Positions 36,526 to 48,432 of a stretch of DNA of 64,000 nucleotides are shown in pieces (position 1 is the first letter of the stretch; each line of letters begins with the position of its first letter). Origin of the DNA: Morinoia aosen (lineage: Eukaryota > Arthropoda > Malacostraca > Amphipoda > Talitridae); the NCBI GenBank assembly GCA_030386875.1, contig CM059556.1, positions 38,418,964 to 38,482,963 on the forward strand, in the 5' to 3' direction. The notes under the pieces were generated by a model. The model made no database searches, was not told where the DNA came from, and saw only the letters and a list, made by a program, of their open reading frames with translations. The translations under genes and the position numbers were made by a program.

Positions 36526-39237
36526 AGGATAATTTCTATTGTATTATTAACTAAAAAATCCTAAAAGTGGGTTCAGATTCTGCAAGTTCTGCAGGATGAG
36601 CTAATAATAAATTACAAAGTATTCAAACCTACTTTGACAGCTCAAACGCGCAAAAACTAGAACCTACCGCTATAACTCGTAAAATGCTCATTTGTTGCTA
36701 AAGTGTATAGAAGAAAGTAGTTTATTTTGATGTCATTACCATGATTCAAGCAGCAAAAATTAAAAAATCTGTTAGTAGCTGTTATTTTGATTGCATTTGT
36801 CATCAAAGACAAAAATTAACATACTGCTATACCTTATAAAATACTCATATCTAACGGAAAGTGCAAAGAAGAAAACTTGTTAATTTTGATCTCATTAACT
36901 ATGTTTAGGCACTGAAAACTTGACATGTTCACTGCATATTGGGCCATATGTATACCAAGAGGTAAATTGCCCCCTTATGTACCGGTATAAATGCACAGCG
37001 TTTTATCTGTTTCACGATGTTTTTGCAAATTAGTTATCATGCAAGGTAAAATGTTATTATGCAATTGTATTTTTCTATTCATTAGGAAGAATTAAAATTT
37101 ATTCAAGCTAGAAATTGATTTCCATATTCTGCTACTTACAACCTAACCAAACCAACCGTTAACAACCGCTGAAATGCAGTGAATGTGTTAAAAATTGATT
37201 ACTGGTAAATGCTTCATATTTATCTTGAGATAAATAAAATTTTGGTTATTTGTGAAAAACGGAACAATAATCAAGATTCCAATTTTTGATTCTTGTATGT
37301 TGGTAATTAGATTGAAATAAAAAATTTTCTTTTATGTACTTCCTGTCGCAAATGAGTATTTAACGAGTTATAGTGGTAGGTTACTCACCACAATTCTATT
37401 CTTTCAAGCGCGTGTAAAATTGTTCTGAAGAGTGTCTCCGATAGAATCTCTGTTCTGATGGCTTTAATGCGCTCGAATGATTGTTAGGTTACGTTAAGTT
37501 ATATTAGGTTATGTTAGGTTACTTTGGGTTATTTTAGGTTATGTTAGATTAGGCCAGGTTAGGTGCAGTTAGGTTAGATTAGTTCAGTTACGTTACGTCA
37601 CGTCACCGCTATAACTCGTTAAATACTCGTTTGTTTATTTTGATGTCATTTCCATTACACAATTGACCAAAATTGGAAAATTGATTATTGTCCTCTCCTA
37701 TAGATTTACCAAATTTTAAAGTAACAAGAATGCTAATATGATATACTGTTGTAAATTGTCTCAACCATGAATGGGTTGGTAATCTCCCAGTGTTATTATA
37801 CACAAACATAAACCCAAAATTTTGAAGAAAATGAAGTAAAATATAGAATTCAAAATTCACTGATCATTTCTGAAACTGAATTTCTGAATGGAAGGTATTT
37901 CTAATTATTTTGGTAATGCATGATGAGGTGGTAACTACAACATTGCATGAGAGGAAAGAAGTGATCTTGGTTCAATATTTTTAGCAATGCAAAAAACCTG
38001 CCAAATTTGTTTTATGACAATTTTAGTTATAGTCACATTTAGAGATATTATAATGAATGTATTGATGTTTGTGCAGAAAACATTTCTGACTATTATTGTA
38101 TGTTTTAATGTTTGTGTATGATTGATGTTTGACAGCTCAGGACTTGAGGACTAACCAAGAATGGGCCACTTGACTGGTCTCTGGCTCATCTCAATTCAAA
38201 TTTACTAACTTCAAATAAAGAAGCATAAAGAAAAAGTAGTGGTACCTATTTTATATAAAATTGACAGAAAGTATAATATGATATAGAGATTTATGTTTTC
38301 ATTAGAAGTGGTGTAAATATGGGTATATATGTGCATCTGCATAGAGGTTTGATGCAAATATGTGTACACTTGTTATCTCCCCATGAGGGTACAAATGTCA
38401 TATCTGTAAGAATAAAAACTTTTGAGAGGATGATATAAATTCCTGAGCTGAAAATTGGGTAGCTTTTTCCATTTGTTGAAACCTAATAGTTTTTATTATC
38501 AGCTCTATTTTTTAGCTTACTGTTTTTTTCAAGTTTTTGTTTGTTTTCTAAACTACTCTAATACTCTCCTTTTCCATGTCCAGGTTGTGAAGGCATACCT
38601 TGTGTATAGATTCCTTATCCTCTTGATTCAATACTAAATTAATTCAAAACTGATTCTTTTTCCTTCCTATCTTGTGAGCACCTCAGTTGTGTTTTGAGAA
38701 ACTCAAGTTACTTCTGAGCTAATCCAATAATCTGGATGGCAAAGAAAGAGTATATTTTTTTTATTTCTTTGTCAAATCTTGTTGGCAAAGAATCGGTATC
38801 TTTTTTTAATCCTTTGTCAAATCTTGTTGAGTGTTTATTAGCCTATCATAAATTCATTGCAGATTCATGGTGGACTCACTAAATATTTGTTCAGTTTCAT
38901 TATATAATCATTTAGTTTAGAGGCTAATCTCTTCATGTATTGAGTCTTAAAATTTGGTCTCGATCATGCAAATATAAGCTCCCAAAATTTATAATCATTC
39001 AAAAATAGAAGTATTGTTGTGATCTGTCTAAATTAAGTTCCATTCTCACTACTGTGGCCATTAACAATATTCATAAATTGATGCAAGATATGAATCATAT
39101 TGGTATTTATGATCAGGCTTTTTTCTCTAGAAGAGGAAATCTTATTAAACTTTGATGTATTGTTTTATTATTTAATCTATTAGTATTTATTTATAATTTT
39201 TATACCTTTAAAGATATTAATGATGAAAATATTTCAG

Positions 39238-40744
39238 ATGGTGTTTCTGCTGTTCAAAATTCCAGCAGTTTGGATCCTGTTGGCTTCTCAAACACAAATC
39301 TAGATTTGGTTGGCAGCAATCACACACCCAGCCTGCCCGCCTCTGCCTCTAAGCTTCCCGACTACAATACGTCCCATGCTCGGCTTGCCAACTTCCAACA
39401 TGGAGATCCTTCAGAGTACCAAACGCACAGTTCTCTTCTACAACATGATAGCCATAAGCTGCACAATTCTGCATCAACGCATCTTGAGAGTTCCTGTGAA
39501 ATTCCCCACCAGCAAATATCAACAAGTGGCTCTATTAGAGTGGAGTCAGATCCTCTTAACTTGCATGTTGGGAGCATGCAGGATGCAGATGCTCTTTCTG
39601 CTGATGATGCTTTCAATACTTCCAATGCACTTGTTCGTTACGTGGACGAGTCTAGCAGCCAATCTGACAATCTCGTCTCATACGCTCCAGGGATGCAAGA
39701 TGACACAGGTGATCTTGGTTCTTTTACTGTGTCTGATCCTACTGCTTATGCAGTGTCTTCAGAATCAAGTTCTAATCAAATGATTGCATATCCTGATGAA
39801 ATTCAGACTGAAAACTCGGCTGCAGATTTATCTCGGTACCACAGTGGCTTACCATCAAGTTCCAGCCCCAGCTTGGTGCACTACTCGGATGGCCGAGAAG
39901 GGCTGACCATTTCAACTGGCAGTGATCAAATACTCCTTCCTGATAATAGTTTGGTGAATTTTGTCGAACTTAGTGGGGGCCTCAACATTGACCCTAATTC
40001 CCTGGTCTCGAATAGCCTAGTTATGCGTCCTGAGTATGCCACTGAAGTTGCGGATGCGAGCTCAATATCGGTGGTTTCAGCAAACGATGAAGCACCTTCT
40101 GGGTACAATTTGCTTGATCATCGGTCCAAAGATGAACTTGGCGGCCCTGCTGAGGCTTATATTGCAACTGAAGCAGACACCAGTGGTAGCTCAACCACGC
40201 AGTACCTCCAGATAGGCACCATGGGAGGCCAAACAATATCAGTGCCATTAAGTTTTTTGAACACCCAGAGTGGTCTTGCTCTCTTACAACAGCTTGGTGT
40301 TGTCAGAGTAGATGCTGATCAAAACACCATATATCTTCCACAAGTTACTACAGAAAATGTGCTACCTGCACCTGTAAGTAGTGCTGCTGTTCCAGTCAGT
40401 TCAGTGTCATTGCAGTTTCCTGACTACTCACAGTCCACACAAAACTCCATTAGCTCTGAATCAAATAATTTTACTCGCCATAGTTCACTACAACGTCAGG
40501 GGAGCAGTAACAATAATGCTGGTAACAAGTCATCACGTAGCCGTGTTTTAGGTTCAGGCCCACTTGCCATCAGTGCACAGGGTATCGTGCAACACGTTGG
40601 AGGCAGGAGAGTGACGGTATTGCCACGACCAGAAGACCTGCAAAGACTCAGGGATCACAAAGCACTGGTAGTTGATGTCCCAGACAAACGACCCCTCAGC
40701 TTCCAAAGGAGACGGGGGCCTGTGCCCATCAGACCACATCAGAG
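39238..40744 (+). CDS. AT-hook/C2H2 zinc-finger gene, exon 2 (copy 2)
   Basis: Same sequence as 16414-17920 and encodes model residues 18-519. It is low in Lys/Arg and rich in Ser, Asp, Asn and Thr through about residue 440. A hydrophobic segment (about residues 370-405, 'TISVPLSFLNTQSGLALLQQ' onward) is the best candidate for an ordered motif. The end turns basic (RRRGPVPIRPHQR). Phase 2 joins 'AG' to 'A' of exon 3, making Arg. Its role could be transcriptional activation or protein contact, but this is inference only. Confidence 0.82.
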
Positions 40745-41194
40745 GTTGGTTTTATCAACTTTTTGGTAGTCCCCAAGTTATTTTGTCATCCTTAATTTCA
40801 TTCATGTGCATGGTTTCATCAGAGGTTAGTTTTTGTTAACCTTGTGGTGGTCACCAAGTTATTTTGTCATCCTAAATTTCATTCAAATGCTTGGCCACAT
40901 CAGAGGTTGGTTTTGTTAACCTTGTGTTAGTCACTAGTTTTTTATATCATCGTAGATTTCATTCATCAAATGCTTGACCACATCAGAGGTTGGTTTTGCT
41001 AACCTTGTGTTAGTCACTGGGTTATTAGGTCATCCTAAATTTCATTCAAGTACTTGGCCACATCAGAGGTTGGTTTTGTTAAGCTTGTGTTAGTCACTGA
41101 ATGAGTTATTTTGTCATCCTTTATTTCATTCAAGTGCATGGTTACATCAAAGGTTAGTTTTGTTATTATCACAGGTTCCATTCATGTGCTTAGG
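40735..41194 (+). repeat. 80-84-bp array carrying the exon 2 splice donor, copy 2
   Basis: Second copy of 17911-18370, starting at the last bases of exon 2 of the complete gene. Confidence 0.85.
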
Positions 41195-42863
41195 GTATGG
41201 TAATTTCTCATTAATACTATTGTTTATTTCCTTGTATTATTTAATTTCAAAATGAATCGACTACAAGCCTACAAGATTTTCAAGCTGTTCATGTGACATT
41301 TCTGATATATTCTAAACCAGCAGTTCACTGTATTTTAGATAGGTACCAATTCTATGAAACATTATGGTGTTGAAGTGAGCATCTCTCAGAACACTAACCA
41401 TATTTGGCAACAACAGGTGATTAATGATGAGCTGAAAATAGTTATGGTAAAATAGAAGCATTGCTGCTTGTGATGCATTGTGCCACCTGCTGCTGGAGTG
41501 GCTCTATTTGACCTGTTGCCCAAAATTTCAGGTGTCTAAAATTGAGCGTGAGATGTGACAATTTTATGTGTTGGAAACTATGTATGTAGGAAATCTAACG
41601 CGGTGTGTTTGAACAACCTCAGTGTAGGAGGTTTACTATAACTTATTGTAGTGCTATTGAATAAAATAATTCCTTGATTTTTTTAGTTATTGTGCAGTAG
41701 GTTCTGGTGAAAAGTTTTGATTACATGATACATCATTTCTTGCTGATGGTTGAGTAAGATGAGTAATATACCATTAAGATAACTCAGTAATCAATTTTCT
41801 TCAGTGTAAATTTACTTTCTCATGTGCCCAGCTGTTATTTGTAGAGAAACAGCTGTTATTTGTACTAGTCCACCTCCTTTATTTAAAATAAGAAAGAGAG
41901 CAAATTAAAGAAAAGGCCTTAGGAAATAAGAAATTCAATCTCTTGAGAGTTGATGAGGCTGAGTGCACACGGCTCATCAAAAATGTATAATAATGTTTGA
42001 AAAGTTACATGACATACATTCCTACTTCCTAAGCTTGTAACACATCTCATCCCACTTTCCCACACCTTCAGCTGGCTTTGTACAGACAGACTCTTATTAT
42101 AGTATAGATTGAAATGAGTGCTCCATAGAAAAGATCTAAGTCTTGTGTTGAAGGTTATGCAGGCATTCATTTTGTTGAAATATAATAGATTTTATTTTGT
42201 TATAACCATCTCTTTTTACAGTTCACTGCTGTCCATTTTCCAACATGTATTACTTTCTTTTTCAACATTTACCTTTCTTGATAAACTTTTTTCAATCTCG
42301 CTGTTTTAATGTGCAGGGTGTGGGGACAAACCTTGAGCGTAGATTCTCCTTTCCCTCAATTCCATTTTAAATGGTGCCTTTCTCCTTTCCCTTCTGAGAC
42401 CTTTATCCTCTTAAGTACATCTTTGTTGTAGTTAGGGAGGCTTAGACTAACTTTTATAGAATAATTTACATTCTCTAAAGCTGAGTGAAGGTGGTGTCCA
42501 AGACAGCTGCAGTGTAAAAGAAAGTAGAATAGGTTTCATGGTACTAAAAATGACAATGTCATGCTTCTAATATTGTAGAATGAACTAGACTTTGTTGTTA
42601 CTCTGGTGGTGGATTTTTTTTGTCATAGGTATTTTTACAGCCTCAATGAAAAACATATTATATGAAAAAGTTGTAACCGAGAGCAGCCATGTGGGTTTCC
42701 TAAAACCTGTTGAAAAATGTAGTTTAAAATTCTAGATGTAGCAGAGAATAGTTCATAAAAAAATGAAGTGTTAGGATAGGGTCATCAGAATGATCAAATT
42801 AGCATCTAGCATCATCCAGAAAAAATGCATCTCTGAACTTTCATTTGTATAGAAATAATAAAG

Positions 42864-43284
42864 TTCTACTGGAGATGTGACTTGGTGATGATCCTTTGGC
42901 TTCAGGTACAGCCCAATTTATATCAAAATACCAAAGTTGAGCGTGAGATGTGACCTACTGATGATACTTTGGCTTCAGGTACAGCCCAATTTATATCAAA
43001 ACACCAAAGTTAAGCGTGAGATGTGACCTACTGATGATACTTTGGCTTCAGGTACAGCCCAATTTATATCAAAATACAAAAGTTAAGCGTGAGATGTGAC
43101 CTACTGATGATACTTTGGCTTCAGGTACAGCCCAATTTATATCAAAACACCAAAGTTAAGCGTGAGATGTGACCTACTGATGATACTTTGGCTTCAGGTA
43201 CAGCCCAATTTATATCAAAATACCAAAGTTAAGCGTGAGATGTGACCTACTGATGATACTTTGGCTTCAGGTACAACCCTATTT
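42864..43284 (+). repeat. 73-bp array resembling the exon 3 acceptor, copy 2
   Basis: Second copy of 20040-20460, in intron 2 of the complete gene. Confidence 0.85.
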
Positions 43285-45352
43285 AAAATAACTCCATCAT
43301 TGATGCGTCTCAGCTTGAGAATAAAAAGCAAGGCAAAAATCGCTACACGTAAACTCATTTTTATTAAAAATGATCAAATAAAACTGAACGTTTTGGACTA
43401 ACTGTCCATCTTCAGCAAGAAATCTCTGTAAAACAAAACAAAAAGAAGAAGAATTAAGGGGATCATCCGGGTTTGAGACCTTTTTTCGTCCGATTCGTTT
43501 GAAAATTGGCCAGTATATGTCTTTTGTGAAAGTAAACCTTTTTTACTCCTGTCATTTTTTCGATTTAGGCCTTAGTTTTTTTTTCGACGAAAAATGTGTT
43601 TTTTGTATATTTTTATTGTTATTTCAGATTGGAACTCCTTCAGTTTTGATGCTAGAACAAAAACAAAGACAGTTTTAGAACCCTTGGAACATTTCTAACA
43701 AACGCTCGTTCAGTTTTTTTCAAATTCAAATTTTTTCTATTTTTTCAAAATTTTTGAAAATTTCAAAAATCAGCAACAATTTTTTGAGTTTAGAGCTATA
43801 TATTTCTTCAAAGAATTCAAATTTGAAAAAAAGCAGAACGAACGTTTGTTAGAAATGTTCCAAGGATTCTAAAACTGTCTGGATTTGTTCTAGCATCAAA
43901 ACTCGAGAACTAGTCCCAGGATGAATGTTGAAAATTCAAAGTGTTGAGTATAAGCAAAAAATAAAATTATGTGTTGAAATGTAATATAATGAACAATTGA
44001 TGTAATTGAATGCAGTTTTAATTTTTATTTCGATACTTTCCATACATAACTTCATATTCAAACTGTGAATTGTGATTTCATAAAAAAAATTATAAAAATT
44101 TTTACTCTTTTATCAAAAAAATAATTTTTTTCTTTTTCCAGTCTGATTCTTATGAAATTTGACTATGATATGTAACCTTTGAAAAGAAACACAATTGATT
44201 CTATTCATTTTTTTGATTCAGGCCTTAGATTTTGCGAAAATTTGACATATTGGTTTTTAGGTATTGATATTTCGCAAATATTGATATTTCAAAATGGGAC
44301 TCCTCCTTCAGTTTTGATGCTAGAACAAAAAAAAATGCAGTTTTAGAATTCCTGGAACATTTCTAACACATTCACGTTCGGCTTTTTTTCCATTTTCTAT
44401 TTGTTCTCTTTTTATATGGGGTCAAAATCAGGAAAAAGTTAAAAAAATTTGGGTGCTTTTTATTGATATCAATATTTCAAAATGGGATTCCTCCTTCAGT
44501 TTTGATGCTAGAACAAAAACAAATGCAGTTTTAGAATCCTTGGAACATTTCCAACACACTCACGTTCGTTTTTTCCATTTCCCATTTGTTCTCTTTTTAT
44601 ATGGGGTCAAAATTGGGAAAATCGAAATAATTTGGTCCCATCACCTCCCCCCCCCCCCCCGGGAGGGGGGAATTATTGTTGTAGCGCCATAAAATTTTAG
44701 GAACGAATAGTCTACCAATTAAGGGTCCTTCTACAACAAAAACATGCAAAATGACCATGACATCGACAGGATCTGGCAAGGGCCCCGGATTATCCCCTTA
44801 ATACACTTAACTAGTATCTATTAAAAATTTAAACTTTGAAAAAACACGAACAATGGTTAAAAAAATATATATAAAAGGTAAAGGAAAAATTGAGCAACTG
44901 AATTAGGTGTTGGCAACATGAAGCGGGAAAGCACTTTAGGTGTCATTCAGAGCAGGTTTCATTTTGTAAATATGCAATGATTCAAAAAGGCGCAGATCTG
45001 TTCTGTAAGAGGTACTGGCCAAGATTTTAAAATCATTGAATCATTGCATATTTACAAAATTAAACCTGCTCTGAATGACACCCAAAGTGCTTTCCCGCTT
45101 CATGTTGCCATCACCTAATTCAGTTGCTTAATTTTTCCTTTACCTTTTATATTTTTTTACCTTTGTTTGTGTTTTTTCAAAGTTTAGATTTTTAATAGAT
45201 TCTAGTTTAGTGTATTAATTCTTCTTCTTTTTGTTTCGTTTTACAGAGATTTTTGCTGAAGATGGACAGTTAGTCCAAAACGTTCAGTTTTATTTGATCA
45301 TTTTTAATAAAAAATGAGTTTACATGTAGCAATTTTCTCCTTGCTTTTTTTT
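43285..45352. mobile_element. composite foldback insertion, copy 2
   Basis: Second copy of 20461-22528, including the nested TTAA element. Confidence 0.75.
43458..44797. mobile_element. non-autonomous TTAA-target element, copy 2
   Basis: Second copy of 20634-21973, with the same TTAA flanks, TIRs and C-tract. Confidence 0.75.
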
Positions 45353-45679
45353 TACAACCCTATTTGTATCAAACTAATGTAGTTCAACTGGAGAAGTGAT
45401 TTGGTGATGATACTTTGACTGCAAGTACAACCATATTTGTGTCTTAATTACACAATTGAACTATAGATGTGACTTGCTGAGTTTCTATGCCCTATCTGCA
45501 TAGATTTTGCATTTTTTATTTCCAAAGTGAATGGTGCCTCTCTCTCTCTTTGGGAGTTTTTTTTTGGAGTGGTTGGGAAGGCTTAAATTAGCATCTAATC
45601 TAATCTGTGACCTGCTGATGAATGTTTAGCTTCCAATACAGCTGCACTCATGCCTTATTTGTGACAATAATACTATTTG

Positions 45680-45924
45680 AGGGCAAATATGCGGACTGTT
45701 CAAACCCACAAATCAGAGGTCAAAACTAGAGAGTGGATTAAGTGATAATTTCACGTCATAAGGCGTAGATGTCTTTCAGGCAGAGTGGCCTAGTTCCTAG
45801 TTCCTAGTTAGTAACTTGGCTAGGAAAAGCCAGTTTGGCAACCCTGCAATGAACACCACGCCTCTAACTTGAGTGTCATGAAATTCTCTGTTTTGTGGGT
45901 TAGGAGTTTCTGCATATTTGCCCT
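45680..45924. mobile_element. 245-bp MITE next to the exon 3 acceptor, copy 2
   Basis: Second copy of 22856-23100. Confidence 0.75.
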
Positions 45925-45970
45925 TCAATTGAACTGTTGAAGTAACTTACTGATTATGTTTTGGTTCCAG

Positions 45971-46193
45971 ATACAGCCGTCCCCGTGGTGGTCGTAGGGG
46001 CTACAACTCAGAGGATTTGGACGATGGGGACGCCCTGTACCGCAACCCTTCCCAGATCCCCGCCCTGAGGGGAGGCGTGAGGAAGAGAGGGCGGAGGGGC
46101 CGCAGAGGGAGAAGGGGGGGCAGAGGGAGGGGCGCACCCCAGGGGGTCGTGGTTGTCAACTCCTCTGGCAGGAGACCTGGTCGCCCTCGCAAG
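45971..46193 (+). CDS. AT-hook/C2H2 zinc-finger gene, exon 3: RGG segment and AT-hook
   Basis: It runs from 'tggttccag|A' to 'CGCAAG|gtgtgt', phase 2 in and phase 0 out, 74 whole codons. It reads RYSRPRGGRRGYNSEDLDDG, then an Arg/Gly-rich tract with repeated RGRR units, then VVVVNSSGRRPGRPRK. The final RRPGRPRK is a textbook AT-hook core (PGRPRK), a minor-groove DNA-binding motif, at about model residues 587-594. Codons are GC-rich compared with the surrounding introns. The duplication breakpoint equivalent (46144) falls in its Gly-rich part. Confidence 0.85.
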
Positions 46194-46318
46194 GTGTGTG
46201 TGTGTGCTTCTTGTGCATAGATTCTGCCTTCCATGGACTTGATACTGAATGGTGCTTTCATCCTTCCTCTCTTTGGAACACTTTTGTTTGGGGTTAGGGA
46301 AGTTAACACTAATTTATA
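46194..46318 (+). repeat. dispersed intronic repeat DIR, right part directly after exon 3
   Basis: After a short (gt)n at the donor it continues 'gcttcttgtgcatagattct', 'ctgaatggtgctttcatcct', 'ggggttagggaagttaac'. This is the right half of the DIR family. It is cut at about 46318 by the gypsy-like remnant. Confidence 0.6.
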
Positions 46319-46776
46319 AATGGACAGATCAACTTACGAGAGTTTTAATTATATACAATAATACTGTTCATTCAGAGACTGGTCATGCTCCAGCGGATTT
46401 TTCCAGCGAGATTGCAAATAAACTACCTATTCCTTTGTCGCCGCCTTCTTGGTGTTTTCCTCATAAGAATTTTAAGCCATACAAAATCGGTCAAAAAGTT
46501 GCGAAGAAACTACCTTATTTACCTTCAAGTAATAAATTCTCACCAAAGTTCGACGGTCCGTTCATAATCGAAAAGGTGGACAAAAATGGCATTACTTATA
46601 AAATGAAGAAGCTCGATGGTTTTAATTCACAAACGGCTCATTTTAATCAACTTAAACCTTGGTACGGCGAAGAAGACGACGGCACAGTTCTTGGTGCAGA
46701 CACTCAACATGAGCAGCAGGTACGTGACAGACGCAGCAGACGCCAGCTCCAGAAGACGAGTGAGATGGTGGCATAA
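46319..46776 (+). mobile_element. 5'-truncated Ty3/gypsy-like integrase C-terminal region
   Basis: The open frame from 'WTDQLTRVLIIYNN' carries 'YNNTVHSETGHAPADF', the typical end of a retroviral-type integrase core (W..L....YN...H..TG..P). It ends with 'KFDGPFIIEKV' and 'TAHFNQLKPWYG', the GPY/F-type C-terminal motif (..GPF.I....., H.nqLKP) of Ty3/gypsy elements. The upstream gag, protease, reverse transcriptase and integrase catalytic parts are absent. The stop is TAA at 46774-46776. It sits in intron 3 in the same orientation as the gene, so the copy cannot move on its own. Confidence 0.75.
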
Positions 46777-46821
46777 ACCCCGGTTTTACCGGATGAGCGA
46801 AGTTCGTTCCCAGACTTCACG

Positions 46822-47370
46822 ATGATAGGCGGTGTATGCTTGTCTCTGTGGAAGTTGGCTGACGAGATTTGCGAAGCAACAGAGGAGCAGCAACGAGCTA
46901 CTCAGGCTGTCGCAGCTTCACCAACAGACGAAGAATTGAGTCAGACGGATAAGCAACCGAGCTTGGAATGGGAAAACTTGAGCAATGAACCTAGTGAAGC
47001 TCCAGCCATGGATGTTTCAAGACTCTATGACGAGACAGTAGCTGCAGCTCCAGCTCCAGCCCAGTTGAAGCCTCGACGTGACTCTGAGAAAAGAAGTCAG
47101 TGCTCATCGCAGCATTGGACGAGATTTTCGTCAAGAAAAGCAGCGGAAGCGTTAGGCGGAGCACTTGCTTTGAACAGCCTGAGGAAAGAATTTCCGTTTA
47201 AGTTCGATATGAAGAAGACTTATCATGGGTCGACAGGCGACTTCCAGCTTCCAGAAGATATTCGTGACTTCGAGCAAGTTTCTATCTTGGATGGGCCGGA
47301 CCTTTCCGACCATATTCGTTGCGAGATAAATTCCGAGTCATCTCGATTCGATTCGGATAGCGATTATTGA
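46822..47370 (+). CDS. unrecognised 182-codon ORF downstream of the integrase remnant
   Basis: ATG at 46822 to TGA at 47368-47370, following the integrase end by 45 bp on the same strand. The product is acidic and Ser/Glu/Asp-rich, with an Ala/Pro patch (AAAPAPAQLKP, about residue 75) and a tail 'SSRFDSDSDY'. There is no signal peptide or membrane segment, so it is not an obvious envelope protein. It may be a third reading frame of the element or part of the host sequence it captured. No family is recognised. Confidence 0.4.
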   Translation: MIGGVCLSLWKLADEICEATEEQQRATQAVAASPTDEELSQTDKQPSLEWENLSNEPSEAPAMDVSRLYDETVAAAPAPAQLKPRRDSEKRSQCSSQHWTRFSSRKAAEALGGALALNSLRKEFPFKFDMKKTYHGSTGDFQLPEDIRDFEQVSILDGPDLSDHIRCEINSESSRFDSDSDY

Positions 47371-47530
47371 ATAGTTTCTAAATTTTAACATGTTGATTGA
47401 ATAAATTATCTTTCCTAGTGTGTAATAAAGCATAATAAAAATAGTATTAGCATAATAAAATTGTGCATAATAAGATTGTTTTAGATCAAAGTATATTGTG
47501 TTAGCCAGCTATGCTATTGTCTTTCTTAAA

Positions 47531-48110
47531 TGTTACGTTGTAAGGTAACATACCTCCCGCCTTAAATTCGTTGTTAGATGGCGTTGGGGGGTGTGACCGA
47601 GGCATTTTTACGTTGACCACCTTACTATAAACACCAGCCTCAAAAGTAGTCTGGCTGCAGCGGCAGCAAAGTTTGGGCTGAGGGTTGGTCAGTCGGGAGT
47701 CTTAGAGAGAGAGCAAGGCAGGGTGAAGATCATATGGTGTGCGCCGCGCAGGCTAATGCCTGGATGGTTGCTCCTATACGCTCTGCTCGTACGCCGTGTT
47801 CTATGAGTAACACGCGCAGTTGTCAGGTTTTTGGCAGTGTTGTCAGCACCTGCGCCTGCGGGCTGCCTCGGTATCCGTGATTTTGCAGTAAGCTCGTGTG
47901 TTCAGACTACCTGAATTGAGGCGTTTGCTAGTCTCAAATCGTCTAGCCTATTTAAAGTGCGGTTTTTGCCTGTTTTTTTACCTTGTAAACAATCTTTTAA
48001 ACTGTTTGTCAATAAACGCAAACTTTTAATCGCATTGCAAATGCTATCTAATAGAGTGCAATTCCTTTGGTTTATTTAACCACGTTTTTAATGAATTATC
48101 AAACTACCGG
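47531..48110 (+). mobile_element. putative 3' LTR of the gypsy-like element
   Basis: Candidate start 'tgttacgttgtaaggtaaca', a TGTTAC..GTAACA border of the kind seen in gypsy LTRs. It has a TATA-like 'ctataaacacc' near 47628 and an AATAAA near 48012. The right boundary and a target-site duplication are not visible, and no polypurine tract is obvious before 47531, so this is tentative. Confidence 0.35.
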
Positions 48111-48317
48111 AACTGTTTTAATATAGGCCTTTCAACTGCATGGAAAAGCAATAATTTCCGTGGAAAAGGAAAGAAAAGAGTAACTACTTGGAAATAATTT
48201 ATTGAACAAACATCACAGTCCATTGTTTATCGTCTGTCGGCAATTTATAGTGGCCAGGAATCCTGAAGTCGTAGTGTATCGGCCACACTTGAACTGACAT
48301 AAATGTGTTGCGTGCAG

Positions 48318-48432
48318 GCCATCACGCTGCTGGAAGGTCCCCAAGGAGCTCGCATGATCCACACAGGCCCTCCTGACACGCATCAGCCTGACCCTGAGCT
48401 GGTGCCTGGTGATGATGTTGTGCCTCTGGCAG
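48318..48432 (+). CDS. AT-hook/C2H2 zinc-finger gene, exon 4
   Basis: 'gttgcgtgcag|GCC' to 'CTGGCAG|gtgggg', 115 bp. It reads AITLLEGPQGARMIHTGPPD, then THQPDPELVPGDDVVPLA and a final G. Phase 0 in and phase 1 out is exactly what is needed to link exon 3 (phase 0) to exon 5 (phase 1), and no other segment between them does so. The Pro/Asp/Gly-rich product has no recognised fold. The donor is the first unit of a 48-bp array; using later donors in the first seven units would add 16 residues each (GALCGLPGDAVVPLAG). Confidence 0.72.

Larger units (their letters stand above)
23321..46144 (+). repeat. 22,824-bp direct tandem duplication, copy 2
   Basis: This is the second copy of 497-23320. It starts inside the 17-bp minisatellite with no lead-in array and ends after the same 'caccccaggg' as copy 1. 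Here exon 3 continues normally to an AT-hook and a splice donor. Copy 2 therefore carries the version of the zinc-finger gene that is joined to its downstream exons. Confidence 0.95.
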
